Shown here in pieces: positions 7,050-15,056 of a stretch of DNA of 16,465 bases (the first letter of the stretch is position 1; the number at the start of each line of letters is the position of its first letter). Position numbers and translations under genes: made by a program. The notes below the pieces were generated by a model. That model was not told the origin of the DNA and did no database searches. It saw nothing but the letters and a program-made list of their open reading frames with translations. Location: NCBI GenBank assembly GCA_031400775.1, contig JANNQN010000098.1, positions 1 to 16,465 of the forward strand. Reading direction: 5' to 3'. The DNA is from PALSA-1355 sp031400775 (GTDB taxonomy: Bacteria > Planctomycetota > Planctomycetia > Pirellulales > PALSA-1355).

Positions 7050-7063
7050 AATTTACAAAGGGC

Positions 7064-8701
7064 CTAACTCGGCGAGCCGGTTTCCACGCCCTTGCTGGGC
7101 CCTGGGGCGGGCGGGGCTCCCGGAGGACCCTTGCCCGCGGGCGGTTGCTGGCTTTCGGCTTCCTTGGCGGCCTCGACCGCGGCGGCCGGCGGCGCCGGCG
7201 CCTCGGGCCACTTGGCCGCGAAAACCTGCCGCAGCTTGAACGCCCCCAGATCCTTGGGCGCCACGGTCAAACCCTTGTCCAGCTCAGTGACGGCATTCTT
7301 CGGGTAGTTCAAATACCCAAAATGAAAGCCCAGCAAGAATCGCAAAGCGGGAGACTCAGGTTTCGCGTCCCGCGCTTTTTCCACGGCCTTCAACTGGTCG
7401 GTGTAGTCCTGCGGATTGCCGTACAGTTGACTGTAGTTGGAGACCACCACGCCCCATTTATCCTCGGGCAGCATTTGCATGGCTGCCTGGGTGGCGCCGG
7501 CGGCTTCGTCGTATTGGCCCAGGGCCAACAAGGTCTGCGCCAAGAGCATCATGATGGCGCCGTTTTGCGGATCGTCGACCAGTGCGTGCTGCCAATCGCG
7601 CGCGGCGGCTTTGTAGTTGCCGGCTTTGAAGTCGGCTTCGCCTTGATCGGCGAATTGTCCGTCGCTTCCGCCATCGACGGCCGCCACGGCGGTGTCCACC
7701 GGCGATGCCGCGGCATAGTTCGTGGCATAGCCGTTGTTATAGGCGTTGCCATACCCGTAGCCATTGCCATAGCCGAATCCGTTGCCGTAACCGTAGAGGT
7801 AATTGTTGTAGCCGTAATACGGCGAACCCAAGCCGGTGAATGCCCACCAGGGCCATCCGCCGCCCCCGCCCCAACCGCCGCCCCACCAATTGTTGCCGTT
7901 GTGGTTGTGGTTCCAGTTGCCGTTGTGATTGTGATTCCAATTGTTGCCGTGGTGGTTCCAATTGTTACCGTTTTGGTTGTGGTTTCCGTTGCCTTTGCCG
8001 TCGTGGTTTCCCTGGTTCCACTTACCGTTGTTGTGGGTCCACTGATTCTGGCCCTTGTCGCCGATGTTGTGCTTGTGCACGAACGAGTTGTTCGAGTTCA
8101 GCGAACTGCGGTTGAAGTTGTTGCTGGTGATACGATTGACCTGATGACGCTCGGCGTCGCCGCGACCGCCGCCCGAGCTGTTCTTTCCAGCCTGGTGGCT
8201 GGAGAAGTTGTTCTTCATGAACGTGGAGTGATTCGAGGCATGGTTGCCACCGCCGCCAGCGTGGTTCGCGCTGCCGGATTTGCCGCCGCCAGACTTCGAC
8301 GCGCTTGAGCCACCGCTACCGGAATTGAACGGACTGCCGCCGGAGCGACCAGAGTTCCCGCCACTTATTTTTGAAGAGCTACCGCCGCCACCATCGCCGC
8401 CGGAGTGACCGGAGCGGCCCGAATTGCCGCCACCCGATCGGGACATGCTCGAGCCGCCACCACCGCCGCCCATTCTTGCCGAGCTGCCGCCACCTCCACC
8501 ACCGCCGGAGCGCATCCCTCCGCCGCCGCCGCTGTGGCTACCGCCACCACCACCGCCATGGCCACCTCCACCTCCGCCATGACCGCCACCGCCGCCTCCA
8601 CCTTTTCCTCCGCCACCGCCGCCGCCACGGCCAAACGCCAAAGCGGCCGGAAGCAGGATTGCCATTACAATCGCCACCGACATTCGAAGCTTAGAAGACA
8701 T
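7064..8701 (-). CDS. Exported Gly/Asn/His-rich protein with C-terminal TPR domain
   Basis: A 545-residue protein with four zones. Residues 1-23 are a Sec signal peptide (hydrophobic VAIVMAILLPAALAFG). Residues 24 to about 160 are glycine-rich low complexity with Ser, His and Lys. From there to about 285 the chain is Asn/His/Gly-rich, including iterated NWNHNHNGN units. Residues about 285-335 are Gly/Trp/Tyr-rich (GYGNG repeats). A TPR-like domain spans about 350-485, with FKAGNYKAAARDWQHALVDDP, ALGQYDEAAGATQAAMQM and YLNYPKNAVTELDKGLTVAP as helix pairs, and the tail is Pro/Ala-rich. The ATG at 8701 has a strong AAAGGAGG ribosome site just upstream; the ten-residue extension to 8731 would cover it and is rejected. 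The role is unknown; it may be a flexible surface or matrix protein anchored through the TPR part. The Gly/Asn composition makes orthology hard to judge. Confidence 0.88.
   Translation of the reverse strand: MSSKLRMSVAIVMAILLPAALAFGRGGGGGGGKGGGGGGGHGGGGGGHGGGGGGSHSGGGGGMRSGGGGGGGSSARMGGGGGGSSMSRSGGGNSGRSGHSGGDGGGGSSSKISGGNSGRSGGSPFNSGSGGSSASKSGGGKSGSANHAGGGGNHASNHSTFMKNNFSSHQAGKNSSGGGRGDAERHQVNRITSNNFNRSSLNSNNSFVHKHNIGDKGQNQWTHNNGKWNQGNHDGKGNGNHNQNGNNWNHHGNNWNHNHNGNWNHNHNGNNWWGGGWGGGGGWPWWAFTGLGSPYYGYNNYLYGYGNGFGYGNGYGYGNAYNNGYATNYAAASPVDTAVAAVDGGSDGQFADQGEADFKAGNYKAAARDWQHALVDDPQNGAIMMLLAQTLLALGQYDEAAGATQAAMQMLPEDKWGVVVSNYSQLYGNPQDYTDQLKAVEKARDAKPESPALRFLLGFHFGYLNYPKNAVTELDKGLTVAPKDLGAFKLRQVFAAKWPEAPAPPAAAVEAAKEAESQQPPAGKGPPGAPPAPGPSKGVETGSPS
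7890..7990 (-). repeat. Degenerate tandem repeat encoding Asn-Trp-Asn-His units
   Basis: Within the Gly-rich gene, imperfect units of about 24-27 bases repeat around the codons for NWNHNHNGN and NWNHHGN. The copies differ at third positions (for example GTTGTGGTTGTG against GTTGTGATTGTG on the plus strand), suggesting older duplication kept at the protein level. Confidence 0.55.
8440..8640 (-). repeat. Low-complexity glycine-codon tract
   Basis: The stretch encodes nearly continuous Gly runs broken by single Lys, His, Ser or Arg residues, giving GGN triplet runs on the minus strand. Codon use alternates between GGC, GGT and GGA, so it is not a single pure triplet expansion. Confidence 0.7.
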
Positions 8702-9071
8702 GAAAGTCCTCCTTTCGCGAAAGAGCACCACATCGCCCGCAGCGCAATTCTACCAGCGTACTGGCGAAGGGGTCGACGATTTCGAGCGAAAACAACCGAA
8801 CGCACTCGGATGGCAGACCGTTGGTGACGTTCTCGAAGAGATTGCGGGCCGGTCCGCCGTCGAGCGCCGCCGGTCGCTGCGGCGGCCAGGCGAGTAACGT
8901 GCTGGGCGTCCCGAGTCGAAGTGTTAGCCGAAGTCGGCAATTGGCCGCTGGTTTCCGCGTTGACCCGTCGCCCGTTGGCTCCTAGAATTGGCCTCGTCCG
9001 GCTGCCATATCGTACAAATCGCAATTCTATATGCGCCAAGCGTTTGGGCCTCAATCGGAGTCGCGCTGCCG
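8702..9071. other. Divergent intergenic region between Gly-rich gene and VWA operon
   Basis: These 370 bases have no convincing gene. They hold the ribosome site and candidate promoter of the Gly-rich gene at the left. At the right is an AT-richer patch (about 9010-9035, with TACAAA and CTATAT) that could be the -10 area of the VWA operon. I see no clear terminator, repeat or RNA gene. Confidence 0.6.
8747..8776 (-). promoter_or_regulatory. Candidate promoter for the Gly-rich TPR gene
   Basis: On the minus strand TCGACC (complement of 8771-8776) and TAGAAT (complement of 8747-8752) lie 18 bases apart, giving a leader of about 40 bases before the ribosome site and ATG at 8701. The -10 matches five of six consensus positions, the -35 four. 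Confidence 0.45.
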
Positions 9072-10148
9072 ATGTCCACTTCATCCGAGCGGCCCGCCTT
9101 GAGCCTGCCTCGATATCTCGCTGCCGGTCGTACCGGCGCGGCGGCGGCTTCGAGCCTGCCGTGGCTGCTGTCGACAACTGCGCACACGCTCATGCTCATA
9201 CTGCTGGCGTTGCATTGGAGTCTCTCGCCCACTCCGGCCGGCTTTACCACGCCCGAGGGATTGAGCGTGACGTTCGTTTCGTCGGCCGACGGAAGCGATT
9301 CGGCAGGCAATGACGCGCTGGGCTCGGACTCGGGCAGCCCGCAGGGGGCCGAAGTCCAATATTTCGAAGACGAACCGCTCGTCGACATGGCGGCCAACCC
9401 GGACCCGCGCCCGGCCGGCGACGGCCCGGGGGCGCTGGCGTCACTCTTGAACGAAAAGCCGGCGGTCAGCCTGGCTGGAGTGCTGAGCGGCATATCGGCC
9501 GAGGGATCCGCCGCTGGCCCTGGCGGCGGGGTCGGTTCGGCACACGCGCTGACCGGTCACTCCGGCGGCACGAACCGCGTGCGAGGCGGCACCGCGCGGA
9601 CCGGCGTGTTTGGCGCCGTCGGCGAAGGGCGCAAATTCGTCTATGTCTTCGATCGCTCCGGCAGCATGGACGGCCATGGCGGCGCGCCGCTCAGCGCGGC
9701 CAAAAGCGAATTGGTCGCCAGCTTGAACGACCTGGGCACCACGCACCAGTTTCAAATCATTTTCTACAACGAGCAGCCCCGCGTGTTCAATCCTACCGGC
9801 ACGCCAGGGAAGCTGGTGTTCGGCACCGATCAAAACAAATACCTGGCGCAGAAGTTCGTGGGCAGCATCACGGCCGACGGCGCCACGCGCCACGACGAGG
9901 CGCTCGAGATCGCGCTCAAGATGGCGCCCGACGTGATCTTTTTTCTGACCGACGCCGACGAGCCGCGAATGACAGCCAAGCAACTGGCCCGCGTGGCGCA
10001 GTTGAACCAAGGCACGTCGATCAACGCCATCGAATTCGGCTACGGGACGCCGTTCGATCCCGAAGGATTTCTGGTCAAGCTGGCGCGGCAGAACAGCGGC
10101 AAGCACGTGTATGTCGATATCTCGCGATTGCCGGCGAAGCGACGTTAG
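9072..10148 (+). CDS. Membrane-anchored von Willebrand factor A domain protein
   Basis: A 358-residue protein with one membrane segment near the N-terminus (about residues 30-52, LPWLLSTTAHTLMLILLALHW), a Gly/Ser-rich linker, and a C-terminal VWA domain beginning about residue 188. The metal-ion adhesion site is intact: FDRSGSMDG supplies the DxSxS motif with Asp194, a conserved Thr lies in ITADGATRHDEAL, and the late Asp in FLTDADEP. VWA domains bind protein partners through this metal site. The start at 9072 is chosen because the added 28 residues of the frame from 8988 overlap the likely promoter and are not signal-like; a GGAG lies 11 bases before it, somewhat far. It is the first gene of a tight operon with two exported helical-repeat proteins, its probable partners. 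The topology predicts the VWA domain outside the cytoplasm. Confidence 0.88.
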   Translation: MSTSSERPALSLPRYLAAGRTGAAAASSLPWLLSTTAHTLMLILLALHWSLSPTPAGFTTPEGLSVTFVSSADGSDSAGNDALGSDSGSPQGAEVQYFEDEPLVDMAANPDPRPAGDGPGALASLLNEKPAVSLAGVLSGISAEGSAAGPGGGVGSAHALTGHSGGTNRVRGGTARTGVFGAVGEGRKFVYVFDRSGSMDGHGGAPLSAAKSELVASLNDLGTTHQFQIIFYNEQPRVFNPTGTPGKLVFGTDQNKYLAQKFVGSITADGATRHDEALEIALKMAPDVIFFLTDADEPRMTAKQLARVAQLNQGTSINAIEFGYGTPFDPEGFLVKLARQNSGKHVYVDISRLPAKRR

Positions 10149-10165
10149 TCGAGAGAACGCCCGCG

Positions 10166-11242
10166 ATGCGAAACTCGCTGCGATATCGTGTTTGCAAGGA
10201 GTTGTGCAGGCTAAGCCGGCAAGCGATTCTCCTGGCATCGTTAGGCGCAGCGATTCTTTCAGTTTCGATCGGCTACGCGCTTGCCCAGGACACGGTGTAC
10301 CTGGTTCCTGAAGCCAATGTACGCGGCCCGGAAGCCTTGACTGGCAAAGTTATTGACTTCACGGGGCGCGGGCTATCGCTGCGCTTGCCCGACGGGCGAA
10401 CACAAACGATTCGGCCGCAGCGGGTCGACCGCGTGGAGACCGCGCACTGTGCCGAACACGCAGCCGGCGATCAGCTGCTGGCCGACGGCGACTTTCGACA
10501 GGCCACGGCCCAATACCGCGCGGCCGTGCAAGGCGACCGCGAAGTGCGCGGCTGGGTCCGCCGCCAGATTCTCGCGCAGACCGTCTGGTGCCAACGAGCC
10601 AGCGGCTTATGGGACGAAGCCGGCGAGACCTTCCTGACGCTATCGGCCCGCGATCCTGACACGCCGTACTTCGACTGCATCCCCCTTGCCTGGACCGCGG
10701 CGCGACCCGCGCCGGCGCTGGAGAGCAACGCCCGGCGATGGCTGGATCAGTCGGAACCCTTGGCCGCATTGCTAGGCGCGAGCCATCTGCTTTCGACTGG
10801 CCACCGGGCGATCGCGCTGGCTAAGCTCGAAAGCCTGAAGGTAAACCCTGACCCGCGCATCGCCTGGCTGGCCGAGGCGCAGACCTGGCGGGCAGCCGGC
10901 ACGGCGGCGCGCAACCAGCGCGGCGGCTGGCAGAAGCGACTCGAGACCAGTCCCCAGGCGCTGCGCGCCGGGCCGTATTATGTGTTCGGTCTGGCATGCG
11001 TCGTCGACAAGCCGGATGAGGCCGCTCTGGCATTGCTAAAAATTCCGATCCTGTATCCCCGCGAACGGTCCCTGGCGGCGGCCTCGCTGCTCACGGCCGG
11101 CGGATGCCTGGAACGGCTCCAGCGGCCCGCGCAAGCCGCCACGCTCTATCGCGAAGTGGTCGCAGGCACCGGCTCGCTCAGCGAGGCTGACGAAGCCCAG
11201 CGGCGATTGCAGACCCTGGCCGGCGCGGTGCCAGCCCATTGA
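10166..11242 (+). CDS. Exported TPR-like helical-repeat protein
   Basis: A 358-residue protein with a long, basic n-region and a hydrophobic segment (about residues 20-40, AILLASLGAAILSVSIGYALA) ending in a plausible cleavage site before QDTVYL. A short beta-rich part follows (GKVIDFTGRGLSLRLPDGRTQTI, about 60-82), then helix pairs of TPR/Sel1-like pattern. Examples are AAGDQLLADGDFRQATAQYRAAV around 98-120 and, near the end, CLERLQRPAQAATLYREVVAG. It sits 17 bases after the VWA gene and one base before the next gene, so the three are co-transcribed. The weak ribosome site GAGAGAA fits coupled translation. I infer a periplasmic scaffold that partners the VWA protein. No catalytic motif is visible. 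Confidence 0.85.
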   Translation: MRNSLRYRVCKELCRLSRQAILLASLGAAILSVSIGYALAQDTVYLVPEANVRGPEALTGKVIDFTGRGLSLRLPDGRTQTIRPQRVDRVETAHCAEHAAGDQLLADGDFRQATAQYRAAVQGDREVRGWVRRQILAQTVWCQRASGLWDEAGETFLTLSARDPDTPYFDCIPLAWTAARPAPALESNARRWLDQSEPLAALLGASHLLSTGHRAIALAKLESLKVNPDPRIAWLAEAQTWRAAGTAARNQRGGWQKRLETSPQALRAGPYYVFGLACVVDKPDEAALALLKIPILYPRERSLAAASLLTAGGCLERLQRPAQAATLYREVVAGTGSLSEADEAQRRLQTLAGAVPAH

Positions 11243-11243
11243 T

Positions 11244-13853
11244 ATGACTTTTCTACGGGCGACAAGCATGCGGTGCAGCGCGGCAATCGCGGCAATCTTC
11301 TACTCGGTTGGGCTGCTGACCGGCGCGCACGCCGCGCCCGCCGGCAAGTCGCCTTCGATCGAAACCCGCCCGCAGATCGGCGCGCCGCGCGACGCTCAGT
11401 TCTTGCAAGGACTGCGCCAGCGGCGGTTGTTCGAGTTGGCGGAGAAACATTGCGAAGAGTTGCTGGCCAGTTCACGGTTGGACGATCGGCGTCGCGCGGA
11501 ATTGACGATCGAGCTTTCGCGCACGCTGGCCCAGCATGCCCTGGAATCTCCGCCGGCGGCCCAGGCGGCTCTGTGGCGGCGGGCTCGCGCGGTCGTCGAC
11601 GATTTCGCCGACGCTCATGTGCAAAGTCCCCAGTTGCTGGTCGCCCGAGCCCAGGGGGCGCTGGCGGCATTGGCCCAGGGCGAAGAAGCTCGCGAGACGG
11701 CCCAACTGGCCGGCCAAGGGGATGTCGCATTCGAAGAAGCGCGCGGAGTATTGCGCGTCGCCTGCGAGCGGCTGCGAAAATTGCATGCCGACGTCACGAG
11801 CGCGATCAAGCGCCAGCCGCGCGGCGCCGCGGCGCCGGACCACCAGCTCTCAACGGCTCAGCTACTGTCGCTGGAAATGCATTTGCGGCACGAGTTGGCG
11901 CGGGCTCTGTTGAATCAGAGCTTGTGTTATCCGGCGGCAAGCGCCGATCGCGTCAATTCATTATCACAAGCCCTGGAGCTTCTGAAATCGCTCGAGCAAC
12001 AAGAACTGGAACCGAAGTTGGCCTGGTCCGTGTCGTTGGACACTGTGGCCGCCTGGCGGGCGATGGACGATTACCCCGCGGCTCAGCGCAAACTGGCCTC
12101 GCTTGAAAAGAAAGAGCCACCGCCAGAAATCGCGCCCCGCTTGCGAGTCGAGCGGATACGCCTGGCGCTGGCCCGCGGACAGATCGACGAAGCCTTGAGT
12201 GAAGCCGGCCGGAGCGGACCGCGGCCGCATGCGGATTGGGCGCCGGCCGAGTATGCCCAATTGGAGGCATATACCACCGCCTGGCAAAAGGCCCGCGAGC
12301 GGAAGGACGCCGCCGAAACGAACCGCTGGGAACGCACGGCCGTGGACCAGGTTCGCGCGATCGAGCAAGTACACGGTCCGCGATGGTCGCGAAAAGCCGA
12401 AGGCCTGCTGGCCAGTTCGATCGCAGGCTCGGACGCCGCGCCGAGCACGCCGCTATTGATGCGCTTAGCCGGCAGCTATTATCGCGGCGGAAAGATCGAT
12501 GAAGCGGTGGCGGCCTACGATCGGGCCTCAGCAACCGCCCGGCAAGCCGGCGACGTGGGTGCGGCCTTCGACGCGGCGCTGGCGGCGGCCACGATCGAGC
12601 GCGAGCGTAAGGAGCTGCGAGGAGCAATCGATCGCTATCGCAAGTTGGCGATCGAATGGCCCAAGAATGCGAAGGCGGCCGAGGCGCACCTGCTGGCCGT
12701 ACACGCGGCGGCGCAATTGGCGGCCGGCCAGCAGCCGCCACAACTGGACGAGTATAAAGACTTGCTCGGCGAGCACGTTGCCAACTGGCCTGCGGCGGCA
12801 ACCGCCTCGCAAGCCTGGTGGTGGCTGGGACGTTTGGCGGAACACGAGCACGACTCGCGCGAAGCGCTGGCAGCGTTTCAGCATGTGAAGCCCGATCACC
12901 CGCGATACGCCGAGGCGGTCGAAGCCGCCGGGCGGTGCTACGCACAACTCGTCGCCGAGTCCCGCGGCCAGGAAGCGGAGCACGAGCGGTTGGCAGGCGA
13001 AGCGGTGTCCTATTTCGAGCGACTGATCGCAGCGGGGCAAGCGCGATCCAAGGACGATCCGGCGGCCCGCGCGGCGGCACTTGCCGCGGCCCGGATCGCA
13101 CTGGCCGATTTGCCTCAAGGGGCCGCCAAGGCCGAAGCGCTTGTCTCGGCCGCGCTTGCGCGTGCCACCGACGCGCCGCTCGAATGGAAAACGACGGCGC
13201 GCGGCCTGTTGGTCGCCGCTCTGGCCGCAAGTGGGCAGGTCGATCAGGCCGAAAAGCTCTTGCAACAGATTCCAATCGACGCCACGGCCGATGCCCTGGC
13301 CGTCAGCCAACTGCTGGGCGACGCACGTGGCCGGGCCAGTGGCGATGCGGCCCGCAAATTGGCCCGCCTGGAACTGACCGTGCTCGACGACCTGCTGCTG
13401 GCGCGCGACAAGATCGATGCGAAGGCACTGCCGGGGATCGCACGGCAACGGGCCGCGGCCCTGGCCGCTTCCGGTCGCCGTGCCGAAGCGCTGGCCGCAC
13501 TCACGGCGCTAGCGGCCGAGAACCCGCGCGACGGACAAACGCAAGAGGATCTGGCCGCGCTCATGGCCGGTGGCGATCGCGAAAGCCAGAAGGCCTCGCT
13601 CGAACAATGGCGACTCGTGGCCAGCAAGAGCCGACCCGGTTCGCCGCGCTGGTTGCGGGCCCACTATGGGCTTGCGCGCACCCAACTCGACTTGGGCAAT
13701 CCCCAGCAAGCCAGCAACGTGATCAAGCTGGTCGCGGCGGCGCATCCGGACCTGGGAGGAGCACGGATGAAAGCCAGCTTCGAGCAACTGCTCGCGGCCT
13801 GCGACGGGCGCTCGCCGGCCGCTGGCAATAGCCGGTTGGGCGCGGCGAAATAA
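11244..13853 (+). CDS. Large exported TPR/alpha-solenoid protein
   Basis: An 869-residue protein with a signal peptide (hydrophobic stretch about residues 13-28, ending GAHAAPAG) followed by an almost wholly helical, Ala/Leu/Glu/Arg-rich chain. TPR-type pairs are recognisable in places: RRLFELAEKHCEELLASS near the start, YYRGGKIDEAVAAYDRASATA in the middle, the following ELRGAIDRYRKLAIEWPKN, AWWWLGRLAEHEHDSREALAAF, and YGLARTQLDLGNPQQASNVI at the end. The ATG at 11244 begins one base after the preceding stop; an internal ATG at 11268 would also leave a signal peptide and cannot be excluded. No enzyme motif is seen. As the last gene of the VWA operon it is probably a periplasmic binding scaffold. 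Its stop codon overlaps the T-tract of the convergent terminator. Confidence 0.87.
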   Translation: MTFLRATSMRCSAAIAAIFYSVGLLTGAHAAPAGKSPSIETRPQIGAPRDAQFLQGLRQRRLFELAEKHCEELLASSRLDDRRRAELTIELSRTLAQHALESPPAAQAALWRRARAVVDDFADAHVQSPQLLVARAQGALAALAQGEEARETAQLAGQGDVAFEEARGVLRVACERLRKLHADVTSAIKRQPRGAAAPDHQLSTAQLLSLEMHLRHELARALLNQSLCYPAASADRVNSLSQALELLKSLEQQELEPKLAWSVSLDTVAAWRAMDDYPAAQRKLASLEKKEPPPEIAPRLRVERIRLALARGQIDEALSEAGRSGPRPHADWAPAEYAQLEAYTTAWQKARERKDAAETNRWERTAVDQVRAIEQVHGPRWSRKAEGLLASSIAGSDAAPSTPLLMRLAGSYYRGGKIDEAVAAYDRASATARQAGDVGAAFDAALAAATIERERKELRGAIDRYRKLAIEWPKNAKAAEAHLLAVHAAAQLAAGQQPPQLDEYKDLLGEHVANWPAAATASQAWWWLGRLAEHEHDSREALAAFQHVKPDHPRYAEAVEAAGRCYAQLVAESRGQEAEHERLAGEAVSYFERLIAAGQARSKDDPAARAAALAAARIALADLPQGAAKAEALVSAALARATDAPLEWKTTARGLLVAALAASGQVDQAEKLLQQIPIDATADALAVSQLLGDARGRASGDAARKLARLELTVLDDLLLARDKIDAKALPGIARQRAAALAASGRRAEALAALTALAAENPRDGQTQEDLAALMAGGDRESQKASLEQWRLVASKSRPGSPRWLRAHYGLARTQLDLGNPQQASNVIKLVAAAHPDLGGARMKASFEQLLAACDGRSPAAGNSRLGAAK

Positions 13854-13885
13854 AAAAAGACGGCCCCGCTTGCGCGAAGGCCGCC
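13852..13885 (-). terminator. Intrinsic terminator for the 124-residue exported protein gene
   Basis: On the minus strand GGCGGCC (complement of 13879-13885) pairs with GGCCGTC (complement of 13859-13865, one G-U pair) and is followed by seven T residues (complement of 13852-13858). The T-tract overlaps the TAA stop of the convergent 869-residue gene, so the two genes share the same bases for their ends. Confidence 0.8.
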
Positions 13886-13926
13886 CTGGTGGGGGTACGT
13901 TTGGGTTTTTCGCTTGCGGAAGCGCG

Positions 13927-14301
13927 TTACCACGGACCGCGAATGTAATAGGTTCCGAACTGCCGCGTGTCGCTGGGCCAGGCCGGAGTCGGCAAAAATC
14001 CGTAGCCGTACGGCGACCAATATCCGTTCGGCCAGGGACGCTGAAACTGGTGGTCGATGCGCGTCATCCGCGAAGACACCGAACCCCAACTATAGTCGGT
14101 CGTCAATTCAGCCGTGGGAGGCACCACGAGACCGATCGGCTGACCGTACTGCACGTTGTATTGCCGGCCGTGCCAGGGCCGCAGTCCGGCGCGCCAACGA
14201 GCGCCGTGGCCATACGGCGTCTCGTCGCCGGCCTCGGCCCGCGACAGGCACACCAGCGCGGCCACGGCCAGGCCGAGGGCCATAAAATTGCGAATCTTCA
14301 T
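13927..14301 (-). CDS. Small exported Tyr/Trp/Pro-rich protein
   Basis: A 124-residue protein of unknown function. It begins with a clear Sec signal (KIRNFMALGLAVAALVCLSRAEAG, probable cleavage after AEA) and the mature part is rich in Tyr, Trp, Pro, Gly and Arg, for example RPWPNGYWSPYGYGFLP and the C-terminal TYYIRGPW. The central GQPIGLVVPPTAELTT resembles segments of small exported planctomycete proteins I recall, but I cannot name the family. The start at 14301 is set by the signal peptide and by AAGGA about eight bases upstream; the frame running back to 14457 passes through the inverted-repeat element and is not supported. A clean terminator follows. It is likely an envelope or surface component, with the neighbouring 120-residue gene of similar composition. 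Confidence 0.82.
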   Translation of the reverse strand: MKIRNFMALGLAVAALVCLSRAEAGDETPYGHGARWRAGLRPWHGRQYNVQYGQPIGLVVPPTAELTTDYSWGSVSSRMTRIDHQFQRPWPNGYWSPYGYGFLPTPAWPSDTRQFGTYYIRGPW

Positions 14302-14363
14302 GCCACAGTCCTTGTGCGGGTTCTGATTGATCTCGGGCCGTTTAGTGCCTATCAGAGTACTGT

Positions 14364-14428
14364 CTGGGAGAAGGGGACAGTCCCATTTTTCTCCCAGGGC
14401 ACCGAAAAATCGGGACAGTCCCCGACAG
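14364..14428. repeat. REPIN-like pair of inverted GGGACAGTCCC palindromes
   Basis: Two copies of the palindrome GGGACAGTCCC lie at 14374-14384 and 14412-14422. Extended, they are inverted copies of each other: GGGGACAGTCCC plus ATTTTTC at 14373-14391, and its complement at 14404-14423 with one extra base and one substitution. The first is also enclosed by perfect 9-bp arms, CTGGGAGAA (14364-14372) and TTCTCCCAG (14389-14397). Two inverted short palindromes with a short spacer is the layout of REPINs, mobilised by RAYT transposases; none is encoded in this window. Read on the minus strand, the second palindrome followed by ATTTTT could also terminate the 120-residue gene ending at 14444. Confidence 0.65.
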
Positions 14429-14443
14429 TTCTCGGATTGGCTC

Positions 14444-14806
14444 TTAGAACAGCCCAAACGTGTTGCGCATGATGAACGGTTTGACCTTGCCCGTGTGGTA
14501 TCGCACGTGCGACGAGGTGTGCCCGCCGTTGCGGTAGTACTTGTAGTACGTGCGGTGGTGTTTATAGAGGAATTCGTGCGGCATCAGCGGCGGATAGGTG
14601 TTGTAGGTGTGGCCGACCAGCGGTGGCGTGGGCCGCGGCGACACATAGAGCTGGGCCGGGGTGCCGACGCCCGAAGCCGTTGGTCCCTGATAGAAGTTGT
14701 AGAAAATGTCGGGATGAGCGGCTTCGGCCGTGCCCGAGCCGATCAGGCTGGACGCGCTGGCCAAAGCCCCCAATACAAGCGCGGTGCGCAACGACTTGCG
14801 GAGCAT
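14444..14806 (-). CDS. Small exported Tyr/His-rich protein
   Basis: A 120-residue protein with a Sec signal peptide (MLRKSLRTALVLGALASASS, cleavage likely after GTAEA) and a mature part rich in Tyr, His, Pro and Thr, including HEFLYKHHRTYYKYYRNGG at about 77-95. It has no cysteines and no recognised domain. The GGAGGAA ribosome site (complement of 14814-14820), nine bases before the ATG, makes the start secure. The gene precedes the 124-residue exported gene on the same strand, with 142 bases holding the REPIN-like element between them. Similar signal, size and aromatic composition suggest a related role at the cell surface, although the sequences do not look homologous by eye. Similar small aromatic proteins are common in planctomycetes; function unknown. 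Confidence 0.85.
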   Translation of the reverse strand: MLRKSLRTALVLGALASASSLIGSGTAEAAHPDIFYNFYQGPTASGVGTPAQLYVSPRPTPPLVGHTYNTYPPLMPHEFLYKHHRTYYKYYRNGGHTSSHVRYHTGKVKPFIMRNTFGLF

Positions 14807-15056
14807 GCCGTGGTTCCTCCAATACGAAATGAATCTGGCAGGGCGGGGCGAGAGCTAGCGAGAAGGGAACGAGCGGGAAAGGAATCTGAGGAGAAGGGCG
14901 TGATAGCGGCGTGTCGCAGGGGGGTGGGCGGCACAAGGTTTTTGACTTTGCCGGGCCTAGAAACCATTTCGACCGGCAGCGGTCGTAGGGGTGAATCTTT
15001 GTGCGTCGAATGCGACAATTGAGCCTGATTTGCGGCTCGCAGGGGGCGAAGCGCGC

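Larger units (their letters stand above)
6648..7063. other. Intergenic region between amidohydrolase and Gly-rich gene
   Basis: No convincing gene lies in these 416 bases. From right to left they hold the terminator of the Gly-rich gene, a larger nested inverted repeat around it, a strong minus-strand promoter at 6876-6905 and then about 220 bases of predicted 5' untranslated leader for the amidohydrolase. Minus-strand frames crossing the area would span both terminator and promoter and have no recognisable composition. Confidence 0.75.

Noticed and set aside
6920..8308. A 462-residue plus-strand frame rich in Val, Ile and Ala that resembles a multi-pass membrane protein
   Set aside because: The Val/Ile runs are the exact complement of the Asn/His codons of the Gly/Asn-rich gene on the other strand; no ribosome site, and it crosses that gene's terminator.
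11953..13275. Long Arg/Pro-rich minus-strand frame, and a similar plus-strand frame at 12818-13831
   Set aside because: Both overlap the 869-residue exported protein and have the Arg/Pro/Ala bias of out-of-frame high-GC sequence.
14364..14428. Whether the repeated GGGACAGTCCC pair is a CRISPR array
   Set aside because: There are only two copies, in inverted orientation and with short unequal flanks; no regular spacers and no cas genes.
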